A DNA stretch of 64,000 nt from Dipetalonema caudispina. Taxonomy: Eukaryota; Nematoda; Chromadorea; Rhabditida; Onchocercidae. Shown one piece after another: positions 24,081 to 39,200 of this stretch. Location of the stretch: positions 1-64,000 of the forward strand of contig JABVXV010000213.1 of the NCBI GenBank assembly GCA_013365325.1, given 5' to 3'. How positions within the stretch are numbered: the stretch's first letter is position 1; each line of letters starts with the position of its first letter. The notes beneath the pieces are model-generated. The model searched no databases. It worked only from the letters and a program-made list of their open reading frames with translations, and had not been told where the DNA came from. A program made the translations under genes and the position numbers.

Positions 24081-27000
24081 CCTTTATGAAATATCGAATC
24101 GTTCCAATTATAAGCTATAGAAATCTATAATAGCGTAAATGATTACATTAAAGTCATTCCAAAGATTCTCAAAATTTGGAATGAAAGACAAAAAGGATTG
24201 AAATGAGATAGCGAAGAAAGTAGAAGACTAAGTTTTCGCCATTTGAGGAATATCAAATGATGCTACCGAAAAGTATTTGCATAAGTGAAAAAGTATCATA
24301 GAAGCGCGTAGTTATGATCCACTTAATGAGCTTAATTGGGCATGACATACTCAAAAAATTTTACCGCCTAGTATGAATTTGAATTTGAGATTTGATTTGA
24401 TTATATTATATTTACATCTAAAAATAGGCAGGCAAAGATCACGGATATGTTCAATAAACATGTAAATCAACAAAAATAGTGATCAAGTAATAATCAATCA
24501 TCCGACTTGCTCGAATTCCAGTGTTTCCGATACGAGACTATATGCTACAACTACAATTATTTTACCGTTGTCAATCTTTTCCATACGTACTTGAAAATCT
24601 GAGCAAATTTTTGAATTATCTTATTTCAGGAAATGCATTCAATCAATTCAAGTTTCGTTTCATATTATATTTATGGATATTTTAAAAAGTTAATACAAGC
24701 CGATTAGCACAAACCAGACGATACATTGAACATTTATTATTCTAAATTTAATTTATAAAGTGTATATTTAAACCAGCCTAGCTGGGATACGAGTCTTTGG
24801 CTTATCTGTAAGTTAAATCAATAGCAAAATCTGTATTGTTGTTTCTTCCAACTGAAATTTATTCTTTAAAAAGTGCGAAATATTTCGAACAAATGATTGG
24901 ATTTTTTAAGAAAGATAATAAATATTTCTAATAATTAATTAGATAAGCTGTCTTTCCGCACAGTAAAATTCTACTACCGATAATTTTATAAAATCATTGT
25001 AGAAATGAATAAAGTTTTTTTTTTTATATTTTTTAAACCCAAAATAGCACCATTACTAATTAACAACAACGATATAAACAAAATTAGTTGAAAGCAATGG
25101 TATTAAAACCTTAGGCTTTGAGACATGCAGTAAATAAAATCTTCGCTAAGTTTTTAAAATATTGATTATTATTATTATTGTCACTATTATTATCATTACT
25201 ATTACTATTATTATTATTGTCATTATTATTATTATTAATATTATTATTATTACTATTATTATTAAACTACTTATTGTATTATTCATTATTTACGTGTGGA
25301 TACTGCTATTAAAATATTATTTTTTGATAAAAAAGAAGGAAGAATTTGTAATAAAGAATTATTATATATTATTCAGATATAGGAAAGGAGTGAGTTAATC
25401 GAATAATGGTATTGAATAAATTACATTGAATAATTTTTTACAATTTTTATTATCATAATAATAATATTATTGGTAATTATAGCCAGGAAATGCTACTTGT
25501 ATTATTCGTTTTTATTATTAGATAATTATTCCTTTAATAATATATGGATTTCTAGAAGGAATTTTTAATTTATATTGGTTTCAATACTTCATTTTATAAA
25601 TCATTTCTGTAAACAATAATAATCATGGATTGCTATCCTTGTAGATAAATTAAAATTGAGGCCAATAAAAAACTAAATAATATCTATAAATTAAATTTGA
25701 CCATAATGCTAAAAGTTGATTGAGTCGGTAGTTGTATTAAATTTGCAGTTTTTGCAAAAATTTGCTGTAACTGTTAAGCAAAATTTCTCCTCCAAATTCC
25801 AAATATATCTTTAAAATACTAAAATAAAAGTTTAAATTTTATATTTAAAATAAATTTACCGAAAACATTCATATCACTGAATGTTATTGATTTTGCATTT
25901 TCAGTACAATTTGTTTTACTGATCAATTTTCAAATCCTTTTCAGTCCCATTCTGCAGAATCTGATCAATCTTTACTGCATTCAAATATGTGCAATATTTG
26001 TGCAATCCTAATCTTAAAGAATACATTTTTCAAATCTTTATCAATCGTTACCATTCCACAATTGCATTATCTTTTCCTAATCATTTGTTTTTTTCCAATT
26101 TTCACCTGCAACTTTAAAAGTTTGGTTATAATTAATTAACTAAATCGTTATTTTATATGTTGATAAAAATGCTATCAAGCGTTCCCTATAAATATCAACT
26201 TTATGTGACATAGCATTAGACTATCAATGCTATCCATATGATTTGCTTTTGTAAACAATTCAATTATTTGTCGATCAATTTAAATTAATTATCAGCAAAA
26301 GAGATGTAGTTAAAATTTTGATTAAGAATTTTTAAGGCATCGAAACAACGGTATAATTTTATCAGTTATTTTAAAATTTTGTAGAAAAAGATTAATATAA
26401 GGCAACAATTATCTCATGTTACTTGCAGTGTAGTAACCATCACAGAGTGTTTCCATTTTTTCCAAAATCGATCGAATGTATCGCAGCAAAAGCAATGATA
26501 AGTGATATGCTAGCATCAGAGAAGACGAAAAATGAAAGATTAAAATTATTTTTGAATTATTAAAACATATCAAAACCATAACGAATACAGTTTAAGTTCA
26601 AATTTGTGAAGAAATAATACAATAAAATTGATTCGACGATGCTATAGAGAGTCATTCCTACAAGTTTTACAATTTTTTTTAGCAATCATTGACTTTTTTG
26701 CAACTATAATAAGCAATATCGAATTACTGAAAAAAAAATGCTAAAAAAATTTTTCGCTCTTTTGAATTAGCAAGGAATCGTAGGTTGTTTCTCGATTGAA
26801 ATTTTATAAAACTATACCAAATGTATGATACATGACGGATATTCAAGATTTGAAACTTCACAAAATTTTAAATTAACGGATAAAATGAATCAAATGTTAT
26901 GAAGCATTTTTGATGAAATTTCCTTTCCAAGACAGAACTTCGCCAAAAATTTGCAATTCATGAAAAGATGGAAATTTTCTACTGTGTTATACTTTTAAAA

Positions 27001-28844
27001 TGTATAGTTTGGTTAGGATATCAATAAAAGTATATAAAACTTCAAGCATATAATTTTTGTTGAAGAAAGATAAACTATGATACGTATCAAATGCATGAAA
27101 CGTATAAAACGTTGAAAATTAAATGTGCAAAATGATGAGTATGATAGACAAAGAAAATATTACAATTAAATGAAAAAACCACTGGCATTTTTCTGATCAA
27201 ATTTACGAAACACTCAAGCAATCAGTGAAGAATGGATTGCATTTACAACAAAATTGGAACACATTCATATATAGAAAATGAATTTCGGACGGATAATTTT
27301 TGAGAGGAAAAAAAGAAAAACGAAAAATAATAAAAGTTTCTTTTTGACATTAAATTTTTTTCTTTTATTTTTTTTTTTTATTTCGTAAAATATTATCATT
27401 TATTCACTAAGAAAAATAAACAAAAAAAAAGAAAAGAAAACACGTTGAAATCAGAAAGATTAGTGAAATAAATCAAAGGACTAAAATTGATAGTATCAAA
27501 TTTGACCTAATCTAATTAAAATAAGAAACAAAGTTTCCGTTTCCTGCATTAGTTATTTAGATTAATTGTTTATCCTTCTCATTTGCTCTTTCATAGCAAC
27601 AAACATTTATCACATATTTATTGATGATATCGACGAACAAAATCTTACGACAGCAAAAAGTTTTTTCCACAAGGTAACTGTCACATATCAACAGGATTTC
27701 TTATCGCATATCAGAACATCTTATTTTGGCATCGTAACTGTCCATTAGCCATTTGAAATAACATTTAGCTTATCCGATGATAAATTCAAGAAAGACAATC
27801 TTGAATTAAATTTATTCCACTAAACAGTTGCATCAAATTTTGAACAATTTTTCTTTTTTTTTTTTTCTTTACTCTAACAGATGATTGAAAAATTCGAAAT
27901 TCTTTCTGTCACATATTCTGTTATTGAGTTTATAAATCAATGTTAACAATAAAATCTAATTTATGGATAAGAAATTCATTTAAGTGGACAGAAGAATTTT
28001 AGACATTGACTTTTGCCATGGATTCGATTTGACATCAAATTCGCTTCCACTGTGTAATGACTGATTCAAAATTTTATTATTGATAACATTGGAATATTAG
28101 AGATCATTATGGAATGAATTTTATGGAGTATCTTGAAATTTGACTGAAATGTGCATTGCGGGAAAAAGTGGCCAATAGTTGAAATGAATGTTGTTTAATT
28201 AGATGAAGGTTTTTAAAATGAATAGATACTTCCATGCTTCATTATAAATTACCACAGTTAAAAAATTTAATTATTGAAATTTATATTTCACAAAAAAGTT
28301 GAACAAGAGATCATTAATTCCAAGAACCGAAATGTTACAGTGTCTGAAATATGCATAGTCAATAAGTTAAAACAAATACGAACAGGTAATTACTGTGTAT
28401 AATTTATAAAAATATGATCTCTCATTTGTGATAAATTATGAATACACGGGATGATATTTATTAACAAGAAAAATAACAGAGATTTTATATGAGCAAAGTA
28501 ATTTTTGATTTTCTTTGAAATTTGATCATCAATATTTTATAAGATAGGTATACAAAAGTCAAAAAATATTTTTCGAAATTTCTTTTTTCAATATTTTACT
28601 TTCTCAAAAATGCGAATGTTTAATGTAAATTAGTCGTTCCCTCTTTTTTAGTTTCCTAATTTTTGTAATAATGAAGATAAGACTTCAATTCTGAAAAGCA
28701 TTGACAATGTTAAAACTATGCTTCTTATCAATGCTTTATCAATATAAAATGATAACGTTAACTATATGTAGAAGCAAATAAACAATGCCTTAGTTTTGTT
28801 TAAACTAGAAAGAAATTCAAGGTATCATTTCATTAAAGCATAAA
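24081..28844. other. divergent intergenic region, no gene seen
   Basis: About 4.8 kb between the starts of the minus-strand secreted gene and the plus-strand CD36-family gene. It holds the ATT microsatellite at 25162-25267, many A/T runs and a 60-codon plus frame at 27566-27748 that has a hydrophobic start but no splice partner. Promoters of both genes should lie here but cannot be pinpointed. Confidence 0.5.
25162..25267. repeat. degenerate (ATT)n array
   Basis: ATT units mixed with ATC, ACT and GTC variants. A poly-isoleucine open frame across it is an artefact of the repeat. Confidence 0.9.
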
Positions 28845-31800
28845 ATGGTAATAAATTATTGTTGGTGCCGCACATTGCTACGATTCTCCCTAATTATCGG
28901 AATCATTTTCATAATTATTTCAATTTTTTTATGGGTCATATTTACTCCACTATTCAATGCTATTTTAATTTCAGTAAGTTTTGTTTCTCATTCAAAAAAA
29001 AAAGAAAGCAAATATTACTAATTAATAATAAAGTAATCAGTGTTATTTCAAATGTTATTTTAAATAAAGGAATTAATGATTCAAAATAGTTAATATAAAA
29101 TGCTTCAAGAAAAAGATCCATGGGTAAAGAATAAAAGATTATCTCGGCGATACTATTCCACGCAAATAACATCATTATCTTATTAACTCTAAAATTCTTT
29201 TCACATCTATTATTATTTCTCTGTGGTATTTTTTAAGTACAATTTCGAGAAATATTTTTTCCTTTAAGTTCCATTGCGTTATTTATGCCAAAAAAAAAAA
29301 AAAAAGAAAATCGCATTTTCCATTGCGTTTCTTGAAATGAGTGGAAAAAATTAACTTGCAAATACAACACTTATAATTCAATTTCAAACGTAAAACATCA
29401 AATACAATAACTGAAGTCAGGAAACATTAAGTGAAAAATATGCAACAATTCATTTAGAACTAATTTAGATCGAATTAGCAATATTATTTGTTAAAAAGAA
29501 AGATTTGTCTTTACTATTCATAATATAAGCCTTAAAGGATTTGAAATAAAACTGAATCCAGTAATAACATACATCGATCTCTTAAATTTCAAAACTCTAA
29601 GTAGCAATATATCGAAATAAAAAGAATAAAATTTAGCAGATATTATAAAAATCATTGCAAAGTTTGACAAGTATGAACAATTCAAATTCGATTTTACCGA
29701 TGATTTAATCCTAATAAATCTTACTTACAATAATATTATAAAAGATGATTTCAATTTAGAATATGATGTTAGCAATTTCTGATTATGGTGAATTATCACA
29801 TTCGAGTATGTTATGGTCTGAACCACCTCTAAATATCGTAATGTCTTTCAATTTCTTCAACATCACTAACAGTGAACAGGTTTCAAATTTTTTTGAACAA
29901 ATTAATAAGTGGTACTCATTCATTAAATATATCGAAGTTATATTGTTGTATTTGGAATATAAATTAATCTTATACATTCATGCGTGGGTGTATATGTGTG
30001 GGCGGATATATACGTGTGCAAATTAATGTGGGTGTGGGAGATGCGTAGGTGTGAGAGATGCGTGGGTGTTGATATGCGTGGGTGTTTTTGAGTTGTGAGT
30101 ATAAATCTATGTAAATTTATGGCCTTCTTCAGATAGAAATATTTCTAACAAATTAAAAAGAACTACACTTCTCAAAATGAAAGACTATTTGGGATATAGT
30201 AAATAGCAAACTTTTTTCCACTATTATCTCTCTTTGAAATTTGTTCCTCGGATTTAGTTAATAACTACAACAACTACCAATGCTCTCTTTCACTCATATT
30301 TGACATTAATCCCTGTCAATGTGATTTATTAATATCATCTAATCATTGCTTTTCATCAAACTGCAGGTGCAATATTATGCAGCAAAACCGGATATGTCTG
30401 AAATAGGACCCTTTTCTTTCCGGTATGTGTTATTGCAATTTTCAAATTATTTATTAGCTGGATTTAATGTAATTTGAATAAATGAATGGAAATAATATGG
30501 AATACTTTCCTCTACAATTCACATTGTCTGCACAATTTTCGACAACATTAACTTTAGGAACTGTATCCGAAATTCTCTCAATTCGAATCCGTTTTAAACA
30601 CCTAACATAGTCAATTATCAGTTTTTCAGGATAAGAGAGAGAAAGAAAGATTTGAAATTCAGCCAAGATGGCAACACAGTTTATTACAAAAGTTACAAGC
30701 AATATTTCTATGATCCCGATATATCATGTCTCGCGTGCCGAAACAATCCAAATTTGATACTTCCAAATGTCGCAGCACTGGTAATATTTCCTGATTTATC
30801 AATTCCACTTTCTGTTATCCTCAAGAAGGTTAAAGGTTAACTATTGCTTTAGAAGCTTCCTTGTAATTCTCTTTTAGAGCTTATTTGGTAGGTAAATTGG
30901 AGATTAACTAGGAACTAACTTCAGATCTAAAGTTATTATTGTTCTTCAAGAATTGCTAAAATTTCGACAACATCTAAAAAATCTCTTAATACTTGAAGTT
31001 TCTTAAGCACTGATCGATTATCTCATGTATGAGTATATTTGGCTATGCTATTGATTTTTCGTAATTTTTCTTTTCTCAGTCTTAGATAAGTTCAACGATA
31101 AATAATTATTCCGTTTTCGGATTTCTTTTTCTTTTTTTTTTTTTTTTTTTTTTTTTTGGGATAATGAGAAGTTTAAAATCTGTACTACAGGGGGCGGTAG
31201 CAACAATAATTCAAGAGGAAGAATGCGGTCCAGCTTGTCGCCTGATAATTGATGTCGGATTGCTTCTTCTGGGAGAGTATCCATTCCGGTAAGATTATAT
31301 TTCCTCTACGATAACATCATATTCATGGAGATTTCAGCTTTCAAGTGAAAAAATGCCAAATAATATGTTATTTCAAATTTTCTAATTACCAAAATGAATC
31401 CATTAAATCAAACATTGAATTTAGAAAGCTAAAGCCATTGAACGTTACATTCTACGGATACGACGATCCATTGCTTACACTTGCAAATTCAGCCATTTTG
31501 AAATCTCTGAACGATAGATTTAACGATGGTAAACCAATCATTCCACTTAAAATTCCACACTTACCAAATTTGGCTTTATTTTACAGAGTATGTTTTTTTC
31601 AAAACTTTTAGAAGCAATTGAAAGTTTCAAGCAAAGAATATGAATTCAAATGTTTACTTTATATTTCATTTGGTAAATTCAAAAGTTTAAATATTCAAAC
31701 AACCAATGAGTTACATATTTCAATTTGAAAATGATCAGTTTTCTTAATTGTGAAATATCTGAATGTTTGTTCGCCAGAAATGAAGAAAATTTCCTTCATT

Positions 31801-34337
31801 CGTTTCAATTAATTCTCTTTTCTTCTGATGGTATGTATCTGTTCTCTGGAACTTTACGACAGTTTGTGCCAAAAATTCATATAACTTAACACATTTTAGC
31901 TTAACAATTCTAACGATGAAGATTATATTATTGAAACGGGTAAAAAAGATATTAATTCAATTGGATCAATTCGGAGCTGGGCCGGATCTGACCTTTTACC
32001 ATTATCATGGTGGCAAACAATGCAAGCACGAATGATCAATGGAACTGGTTCCTTTCCTTACTTTGTTTTTCGAAGTTTTGCCTTCATTCAATATTATTGA
32101 ATTTTTCAAATTTATGGGATGTCACTAAAAATTCAACATATGGAAAAAAACTGAAATGATTCATTTTTTTTAAGTAACGGAAAGTGAAAAGTGAAATTTT
32201 CTTAATTTGCATTATCAGCGAAATCAGCAAAATCCATTTTCCGATGAAATTTAACACATGCTAATTAGATTTCGTTGTAGAAGAGAGAAAGATTTATCAC
32301 AGTAAAACATTTCCAAGTTTCAGATACCGGAAGTTTCGCACCGTTACATCTGACACCTAACAACATTCTTCCGTTCTTCAGTTCATTTTTATGTCGGTAT
32401 GATTAACAATGCTATTACTTGTCCCAATTTTACACTAATAATTTTGAAAAAATTTTTAAATTTCAAAAAATTTAAAATTTGCTTCATTTCTGAATACCGG
32501 AAAACTTTTGCATTATTTTTCAGTTCATTTACCGCAGTGTTTTCCAAGCATTCTACTTATAAAGGAATAAAAAGTGTCGAATTTGCTGTTCCACATGAAG
32601 AATTTAATACAATCAGCAATAAATACATTGGTTTCCGTTATCGTAATCTTGAAAAAATCAAATATTTTCCAGAATGGAATCCATGCTCAAAGTAGGCAAC
32701 AATCCGCTTTCTAATACAATGAATTTGACATGTTTAAAGTGTATGATTTGAAATGAAAATATTGAAAAAGTGAATCTGACATCTTGTAAAATTTTAGTAC
32801 TTAATTATTTATTATAAAAAAAAAAACCCCATATCATTGATTTAAAAACTATCATTTCTTTCATTTCCAGTATTTCATTTCAAATCAATTCAATTCAATT
32901 GTTCAGCCTAATGATTTAATTGTCATTCACTGTGCTTTATTGCGTCAAATTTTAAAATAATTTTCAAGAATTTCAGGATAACAAAAAGTTACAACCTTAG
33001 TTCATGCTCAAATATAAGTATTAATTGTTTGTTGGAGGAAAATTTATGCCATGATTGTTGCAAAGGAAGTTATGTGAATGAAACATATTTATTACCACCA
33101 GGAATGTTTCCTCTTGTATGTTTTCCAGGTATGTTATTCCTCATTTTTTTTTTTTTTTTTTTTTTCTAAATTAGTAATACTTCATCTTTGCTACCAAATT
33201 CATTCAAACAATTTAAAATTTTTTTTTTTTTTTAACTTTTTGATATCATTCATTTTTTTGCTACCTTTATCATCATTTTCCAATTTTCGAACTCTTTATC
33301 GGTTTACTTCTTCGTGTTCATTTCAACATTTATCCTTCTTCATATGATGGCTAAAGATACAGTACCTTTAAAATTAAATCAAAAATTCAGGTTTATTTAA
33401 AATTTGATATTGAATCACATTTGTTTCTTTAGCTGTAATCGAAAGTTTTACTTTTAGAATTTCCAAAATGTAAATTATTATTTGATATAAATTATTTGAA
33501 ATCAAACTAAAATACATGAAAAAATTGCTACTTTAGGTAAAAATGAGACGTTACCAATGTCAGTCATCATATCACCACCATACTTTTCTTATTCTCCAAA
33601 AGAAGTTATTAATTCGGTGATAGGTTTTCCACGATTGGATATTAAACCATCAACATTTAAGTTTACTCGAGAACCGGTAAGTATGAGATTTTTTCGACTT
33701 TATTTTTTTTTACAAATCAGAATAGTTACATTGGTATTACGAATAATCGTTTCATTCTTTTAAATAAATGAAATTTGTTTATGAAGTTGTAAAATTAATG
33801 AAATTTTATACTTTAACATTTTTTCTGCAGTTAACAGGATTATTGATGCAAATTGATGTACAACTGATGATATCATTTCCTATGTTTCAAACGAATGAAT
33901 TAACGTGAGATTTCAAAATAATATTTAACGAAACAATCTATTTATCATTTATTATAATTTAGACAATAAAATTGAATGCTTTTTTGAATTTGTTGAATTA
34001 ATTTTGAAATTTCGATAATGAAACAAATAATGGAAATATATCTTAAAATGTTAGAATTTTAAATTTCCAAGAATAGCAACTATCAGTGTTTCTTTTTAGG
34101 ATTGCAACTCAATTACCGAATTTAATGACACCGATGATGTTAATTCGAGTGCACGGTGAACTTTCTGATGATTTATTCCAGGTGATTTTTATCGTTATCA
34201 TGTTGATCACAAAATATGTTGGATGGATACGAATAATTTTCACCATTATGGGAACATGTATTTTAATGGGATATGGTATTTTTAGTTTGATAAGTTATTT
34301 TCAAAATATCAAACAGACTACAATAATGAAATATTAG
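28845..34337 (+). CDS. CD36/SCARB-family scavenger receptor
   Basis: Thirteen exons: 28845-28973, 29760-29879, 30367-30422, 30630-30780, 31191-31288, 31425-31587, 31900-32047, 32324-32396, 32524-32691, 32977-33128, 33537-33676, 33831-33904, 34100-34337; 1710 bases, 569 residues. An N-terminal membrane segment lies at about 12-35, a large ectodomain follows, and a second membrane segment spans about 519-553 with a short basic tail. This is the two-pass hairpin of the CD36 family, whose members bind lipoproteins, fatty acids or other ligands at the cell surface or in lysosomes. Family marks include FNFFNITNSEQV, SEIGPFSFR, the DTGSFAPLHLTPNN segment, CRSFTAVFS, SWWQTMQARMINGT and PPGMFPLVCFPG. 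Several sequons are present and a cysteine cluster (CLLEENLCHDCC) matches the disulfide-rich part of the ectodomain. C. elegans has several such genes (scav-1 to scav-6), but I cannot assign one. It converges on the sushi-protein gene. Confidence 0.93.
29979..30090. repeat. GT-rich minisatellite in an intron
   Basis: Units of the form ATGCGTGGGTGT recur at about 16-17 base spacing (starts near 30041, 30058 and 30074) with degenerate units further left. It lies in intron 2 of the CD36-family gene and is G-rich on the coding strand, unlike its surroundings. Confidence 0.7.
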
Positions 34338-36228
34338 ATGTAGTTGCATTTGATCGAATAATTGAATAACTTTAGTTTTATACTTTTTGTTTTTTAATTT
34401 TAAGCCAATTCTTTTTACCAAATTCTAGTGTTATGCCAATTACCTTTATTTTCTCCAATGAATTTCCCAGTAAGCTTAGCTTCTTCTGAAAGGAGCAGTG
34501 ATCATTGTAAATTTTGGCCATTTTGTTTTTCTGATAAACGTGTAAAGAAAAATTTTGAATCAAATTAAATTTCATTAATCATTTTGATATGAATTATCGA
34601 CTAAGAGAGTTGTAATTATTGCGTTGCAGGTGAATGAATATATAGGTATTAAATTCATCTGATAATTCCTTGACGTTCAGTTAATTTCTAAAAGCTTTTT
34701 ATGCAAATTATTTTATTTAACCTACTGAATTTGAAGACTATTATTTCTACTTTAGACTATTATTTCTACTTTTAAATTAAATTTAAACTTTTCCACAATG
34801 CAAAGAAAAAAAGAAAATTTTATCAAAATAAGCAATGCATACAAGTCCAGGATATTCTGTTGGAAATCCTTAAAATAGGTTCTAATCAATATTATCACAT
34901 TCTAATAAATATTTCCATGACCTTATTACTTACCATTCCTTCGATATTTTCATCCATGAGAAGTTTAAAATTGAAATTTATTGTAGGGGAGGAGGTTGGA
35001 AGAGATCATTCATAATTTTGCAGAAATGTATCAATCTGATCGTATGTTTATTTTATTAGCTCTATGCTCAATTTTATTTATTAACCTCTTCTGTGTTGTT
35101 TGTATTTACTGTTATGTAGTAGATATACTGTAAGCATAGAATTTTGTATATTATGGAATTCATTAAATTTGTGCAAAATTTTAATGATTAAAAAAAAAGA
35201 CATTATATTTGTTAAATAACTTCACTTTATTCTCTTCTATGCATACAGTTTATCCTAATTAATATGCTTGATCAAATGCAGTTTAATTAATATGATTGAT
35301 AAACTTGAAAATTGCAAATTCGATTCGATATACCGCTATACTTATCTTAAATGATGCAAATCTTGCAGTACAACAAATATACCATAAACAAAAACAAAAA
35401 AAAAAAAAAAAAAAAAAAACGAAAACTTTACTATAGAATTATTTCCACGGATTGTATGATATTCATGTCATGAATTTTCGTCATTTTGCACTACGTAAGC
35501 TGCATGCATGCATTTTATGGCAATTATCATATGCATTATTAGTGTTATTGATAGAGTGAAAACTTTTAAAATAAGGCAAAATGCAAAATGATTTCTTTAC
35601 GTTTGTGTTGAATATAACATAAACGTAAAGAAAAATATTACCATAAATTGGTAAAATAGAAATTGAAAGAATATTTTCCACGTATTCTTTTTATGTTTTC
35701 GTCAAAATCTATTCCTTCAATGAATTTCACTACCAATAACTATTGAATAATGAATAACTGGAAAAGGTTGAAATAATATTTTCAATTTTTTAAATTAAAA
35801 ATATACTTCTAATTATGTTAAGAAACAATTAATAAAAAAAAAAAGAAGAAAAAAAAATGGTATCAAATAAACAATAATAGTGTGCATTTTGTTGCAAAAG
35901 CAAAATTTAAAAAAAAAAAAATAGTTACGAAGCTTAAGACAAAAAAAAAATTAATACCTAACAGCAATGGATCTAGCATGAAAATTTCATTAAATTTATG
36001 ATTTTAAAGAATACGCTAATTTTTTGAATAAATTACTCACCTAAAAATGTACATTATGATAAATCAAAAAGAAAAAAAAAAAACTCAGTAAAAATTTAAA
36101 TAGCTTTAAAAAAATTTAATATCTGATTAAAACATCATTTCAATTTTGATAAATAGCTTAAAATTTTTCGGAATGATTTCTGACCCACTACTGAAACTTA
36201 GAGCAACAAGCATGCTATGCTATATGGT
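34338..36228. other. convergent intergenic region, no gene seen
   Basis: About 1.9 kb between the 3' ends of the CD36-family and sushi-protein genes. It holds several A runs (35398-35419, 35836-35857) and a plus-strand AATAAA at 34904-34909, far from the stop codon. No coding frame of interest. Confidence 0.55.
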
Positions 36229-39200
36229 TTATGAGTGCTTGCGGTAATTGTCATCTATAGGAATGCAAATTCCAAAACCACCATTTGGTGTCCAACCATT
36301 CTCGTTGCATATTAGTGTTGTTTCTCCCTCTACCCGATATCCTTTATTGCAGGTTAAAATAGCTGTAGTACCCATTTGATAATCCTTTGTATAATTGTTG
36401 TAAATGTAGTAAACCTAAAATACTACCATTTTACCAAACTAATTATTTCTACATCTATCATACGAAAAGCTTAGTCGTACAATTTTTTTTTTTTTTTAAA
36501 TCCTTATAACAATAATTTATGATCAACGAGAGAAAAATTAAACATAATAAAATTTCGTACGGTACTGAAATGAACAGGAATTTGAAAGAGTAAAAATCGT
36601 AAAATTATGTTTAAAAATAATTTTAGTTATTTCAAAAAATGAATGAAAAAAAAAAAAATGAAATGAAAATTAGTGGAAAAATATACCTTTCCATTTAATG
36701 GAGAATTGAATGGTTCACAGGTGTCACCAGTTTTGGTACCAATTAAAGGTCGGCAAATTCCAATTGATGGTATCCAAAAGCTATCCCGACAATATGTCAC
36801 TTGTTTACCATCAATTTCATAGCCAACATTACATTGCAACTTTGCGCTAGCACCATTATTATACCATGTCGTACTTTCATTACTTTCATATATTATCTAC
36901 AATATGAACTGTTAAAGCAAAATTAAAATAAAATGGGAGAAAAAGTTATTCTTGAAAAAGTTATCATCAAAAAGTCTAATTAGAATAGTTTAAAATGTTT
37001 GAAATCTTAATCAAATAATAGGATTGAAGAAAAACTTATGAAAAAAAATTATCTTTAATCAATGGCTAATTTTAGGATTTAAATTTAATAAAAACTAACC
37101 ATCCCATTTGTAGGTGTAATAGGTATTTCAGAACATGCATCCATTGGTTTAATTGTATTTGCAGTATGTTGTTGTTGTTGTTGATCTTGTATATAAGGTT
37201 GGCAGCTACCAACACCAGGCCATGGTGACCAAATTCCACCTCGACAATAGGATATTGATCGTCCCAATAATACGTATCCATCGTCACAAACCAAATTTGC
37301 TATCGTATCAGTTGCGTACATATCATTGTTACTCACATTGCTATAGTATATCTGAAATTATTTTAAAGTCAATTTCTATGAAATTTATATAAATAAAAGA
37401 AATAAATTGCTAGATAATTAATTATCCATAGGTAAGATACCAATGAACAAATGTTATAAAATCAATTATAAAAAAATTTTAGCATAAATATTAATTACAA
37501 ATTAAGAAATCACCAAAATATCATAAGTTCTTATATTAATCCTCAATGTTATCGCTTTCTATGTTATCTTATTTATTTTATATGCTTTATAAATTATTAT
37601 AAACCATAGGTTAAGAACTTCAAAAAAAATTACAATGAAATTTCAAAATTTTATAATCCAAATCTATACCTTTCCATTAGAAACAGGTGGAGAAGTTGAA
37701 CAACCAATCGATGGTAATGCGGTTTGTTTTAATCTCGCTTCCAGATGACCTTTGCCATTACCTGTAATAACAAATGATCATCAGAAAGTATGTGAAGCAA
37801 AATATTAATAATTTTAATAAGCTAATGAAATTTAAAATTTATGTGTAAGTGTATGTGTGTATGTGCGAGTTTAGAGTGAAAATTTTAGGTAAGCAATATT
37901 TAGTTGAGCTGAAGTGAAAAATGGTGGATTTTTGGAAGCATGCAAAAATTATCTTACCTCCCAATCGATCACTTAAAGTACTATGAATTTGAAATTTTGT
38001 GAATGAAGCATATCAATCTCAAAAATATTAACGATTTCTTCTTTTCATGCCAAGGAAGAAATATCTTTTTTTTTTTCTTTTTTTTGCAATCTTTAAATTT
38101 AAATTCCATTAAGACCAGTAGAATTCATTAATCGTTCAATGCAAAAATACTGTCATCGTGACATAATTTAAACAATCCAGTAGTTTATATTTTATAAATG
38201 TTAGTATTTTATTTACATTTATAGATTAATAAAATAATTTCCCCCTAATTATTTCTGTTTGATTCAGTTGAAAAACGGAAAAATCAATTTACGACACATT
38301 TATCAAATAAATTTCATACATTTCATGAAAAATAAACAATTTAAAATAAATAAATCGATTACATTCTTCTGGGTTCACAATCATTTACCTACCATTCATT
38401 GGACATTGGCCTAATATCAGAGGATTCCATGATCCATTGATACAAGTTGATGATTTTGCTCCTATCGGATTACTACCACTATTACAAATTAACGTCGCTG
38501 TTGTTCCACTATCATATGGTGGTAGTATGTTACCCTAAATAATCAATTTAAGGCTTTGCATAGAAACTCTTCAATAGCTTTATTTTTTCTTGGCCAATAT
38601 TTGAAGGAAATTTTGGCTTTATAAAAAAAGAACATAACAAACATATAGTGTGAGTAATAATCTGATGGAAACAAATAGAAAAATTATTTTAATTCATTTT
38701 TAACAATGAATTAGGTTAACTTACGGTAGAATATCGAATTTGTCCATTTTCTACGGCAGGTAATTCAAATAGACATCGATTAGAAATGGGAACTGGGCTT
38801 ATTTCTGAACCAATTATGTTTTGCTGACAAAATCCCAAAGTTGGTTGCCATTGTCCTAAACAGTAAAAGGATTCTCAGATCATTTCATATCGAAATATTT
38901 GTTATTTGGAAAGTTTATATTGTAATTAAAGCACTTTCTTACGATCATAAAATACCTAAACTTATCAAATCAAAAACAAAAATATAACCTTTATGAATCG
39001 AAATTTGATCATTGATTTCTTATTTAGATTGAATAAGATCTAATTAAATGGCTTTTCTCTCATTAATGAAAAAAATATCCTACCATTCTTACATGTCGTT
39101 TCTATCGGACCAATTGCAACAAAACCGAGATTACATATTAAGGTAGCTGTTGTTCTTGAAGTATATACGGTTGCGGTAATATCTGAATATACCACATCTC

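Noticed and set aside
25162..25398. 78-codon poly-isoleucine frame
   Set aside because: Artefact of the ATT microsatellite.
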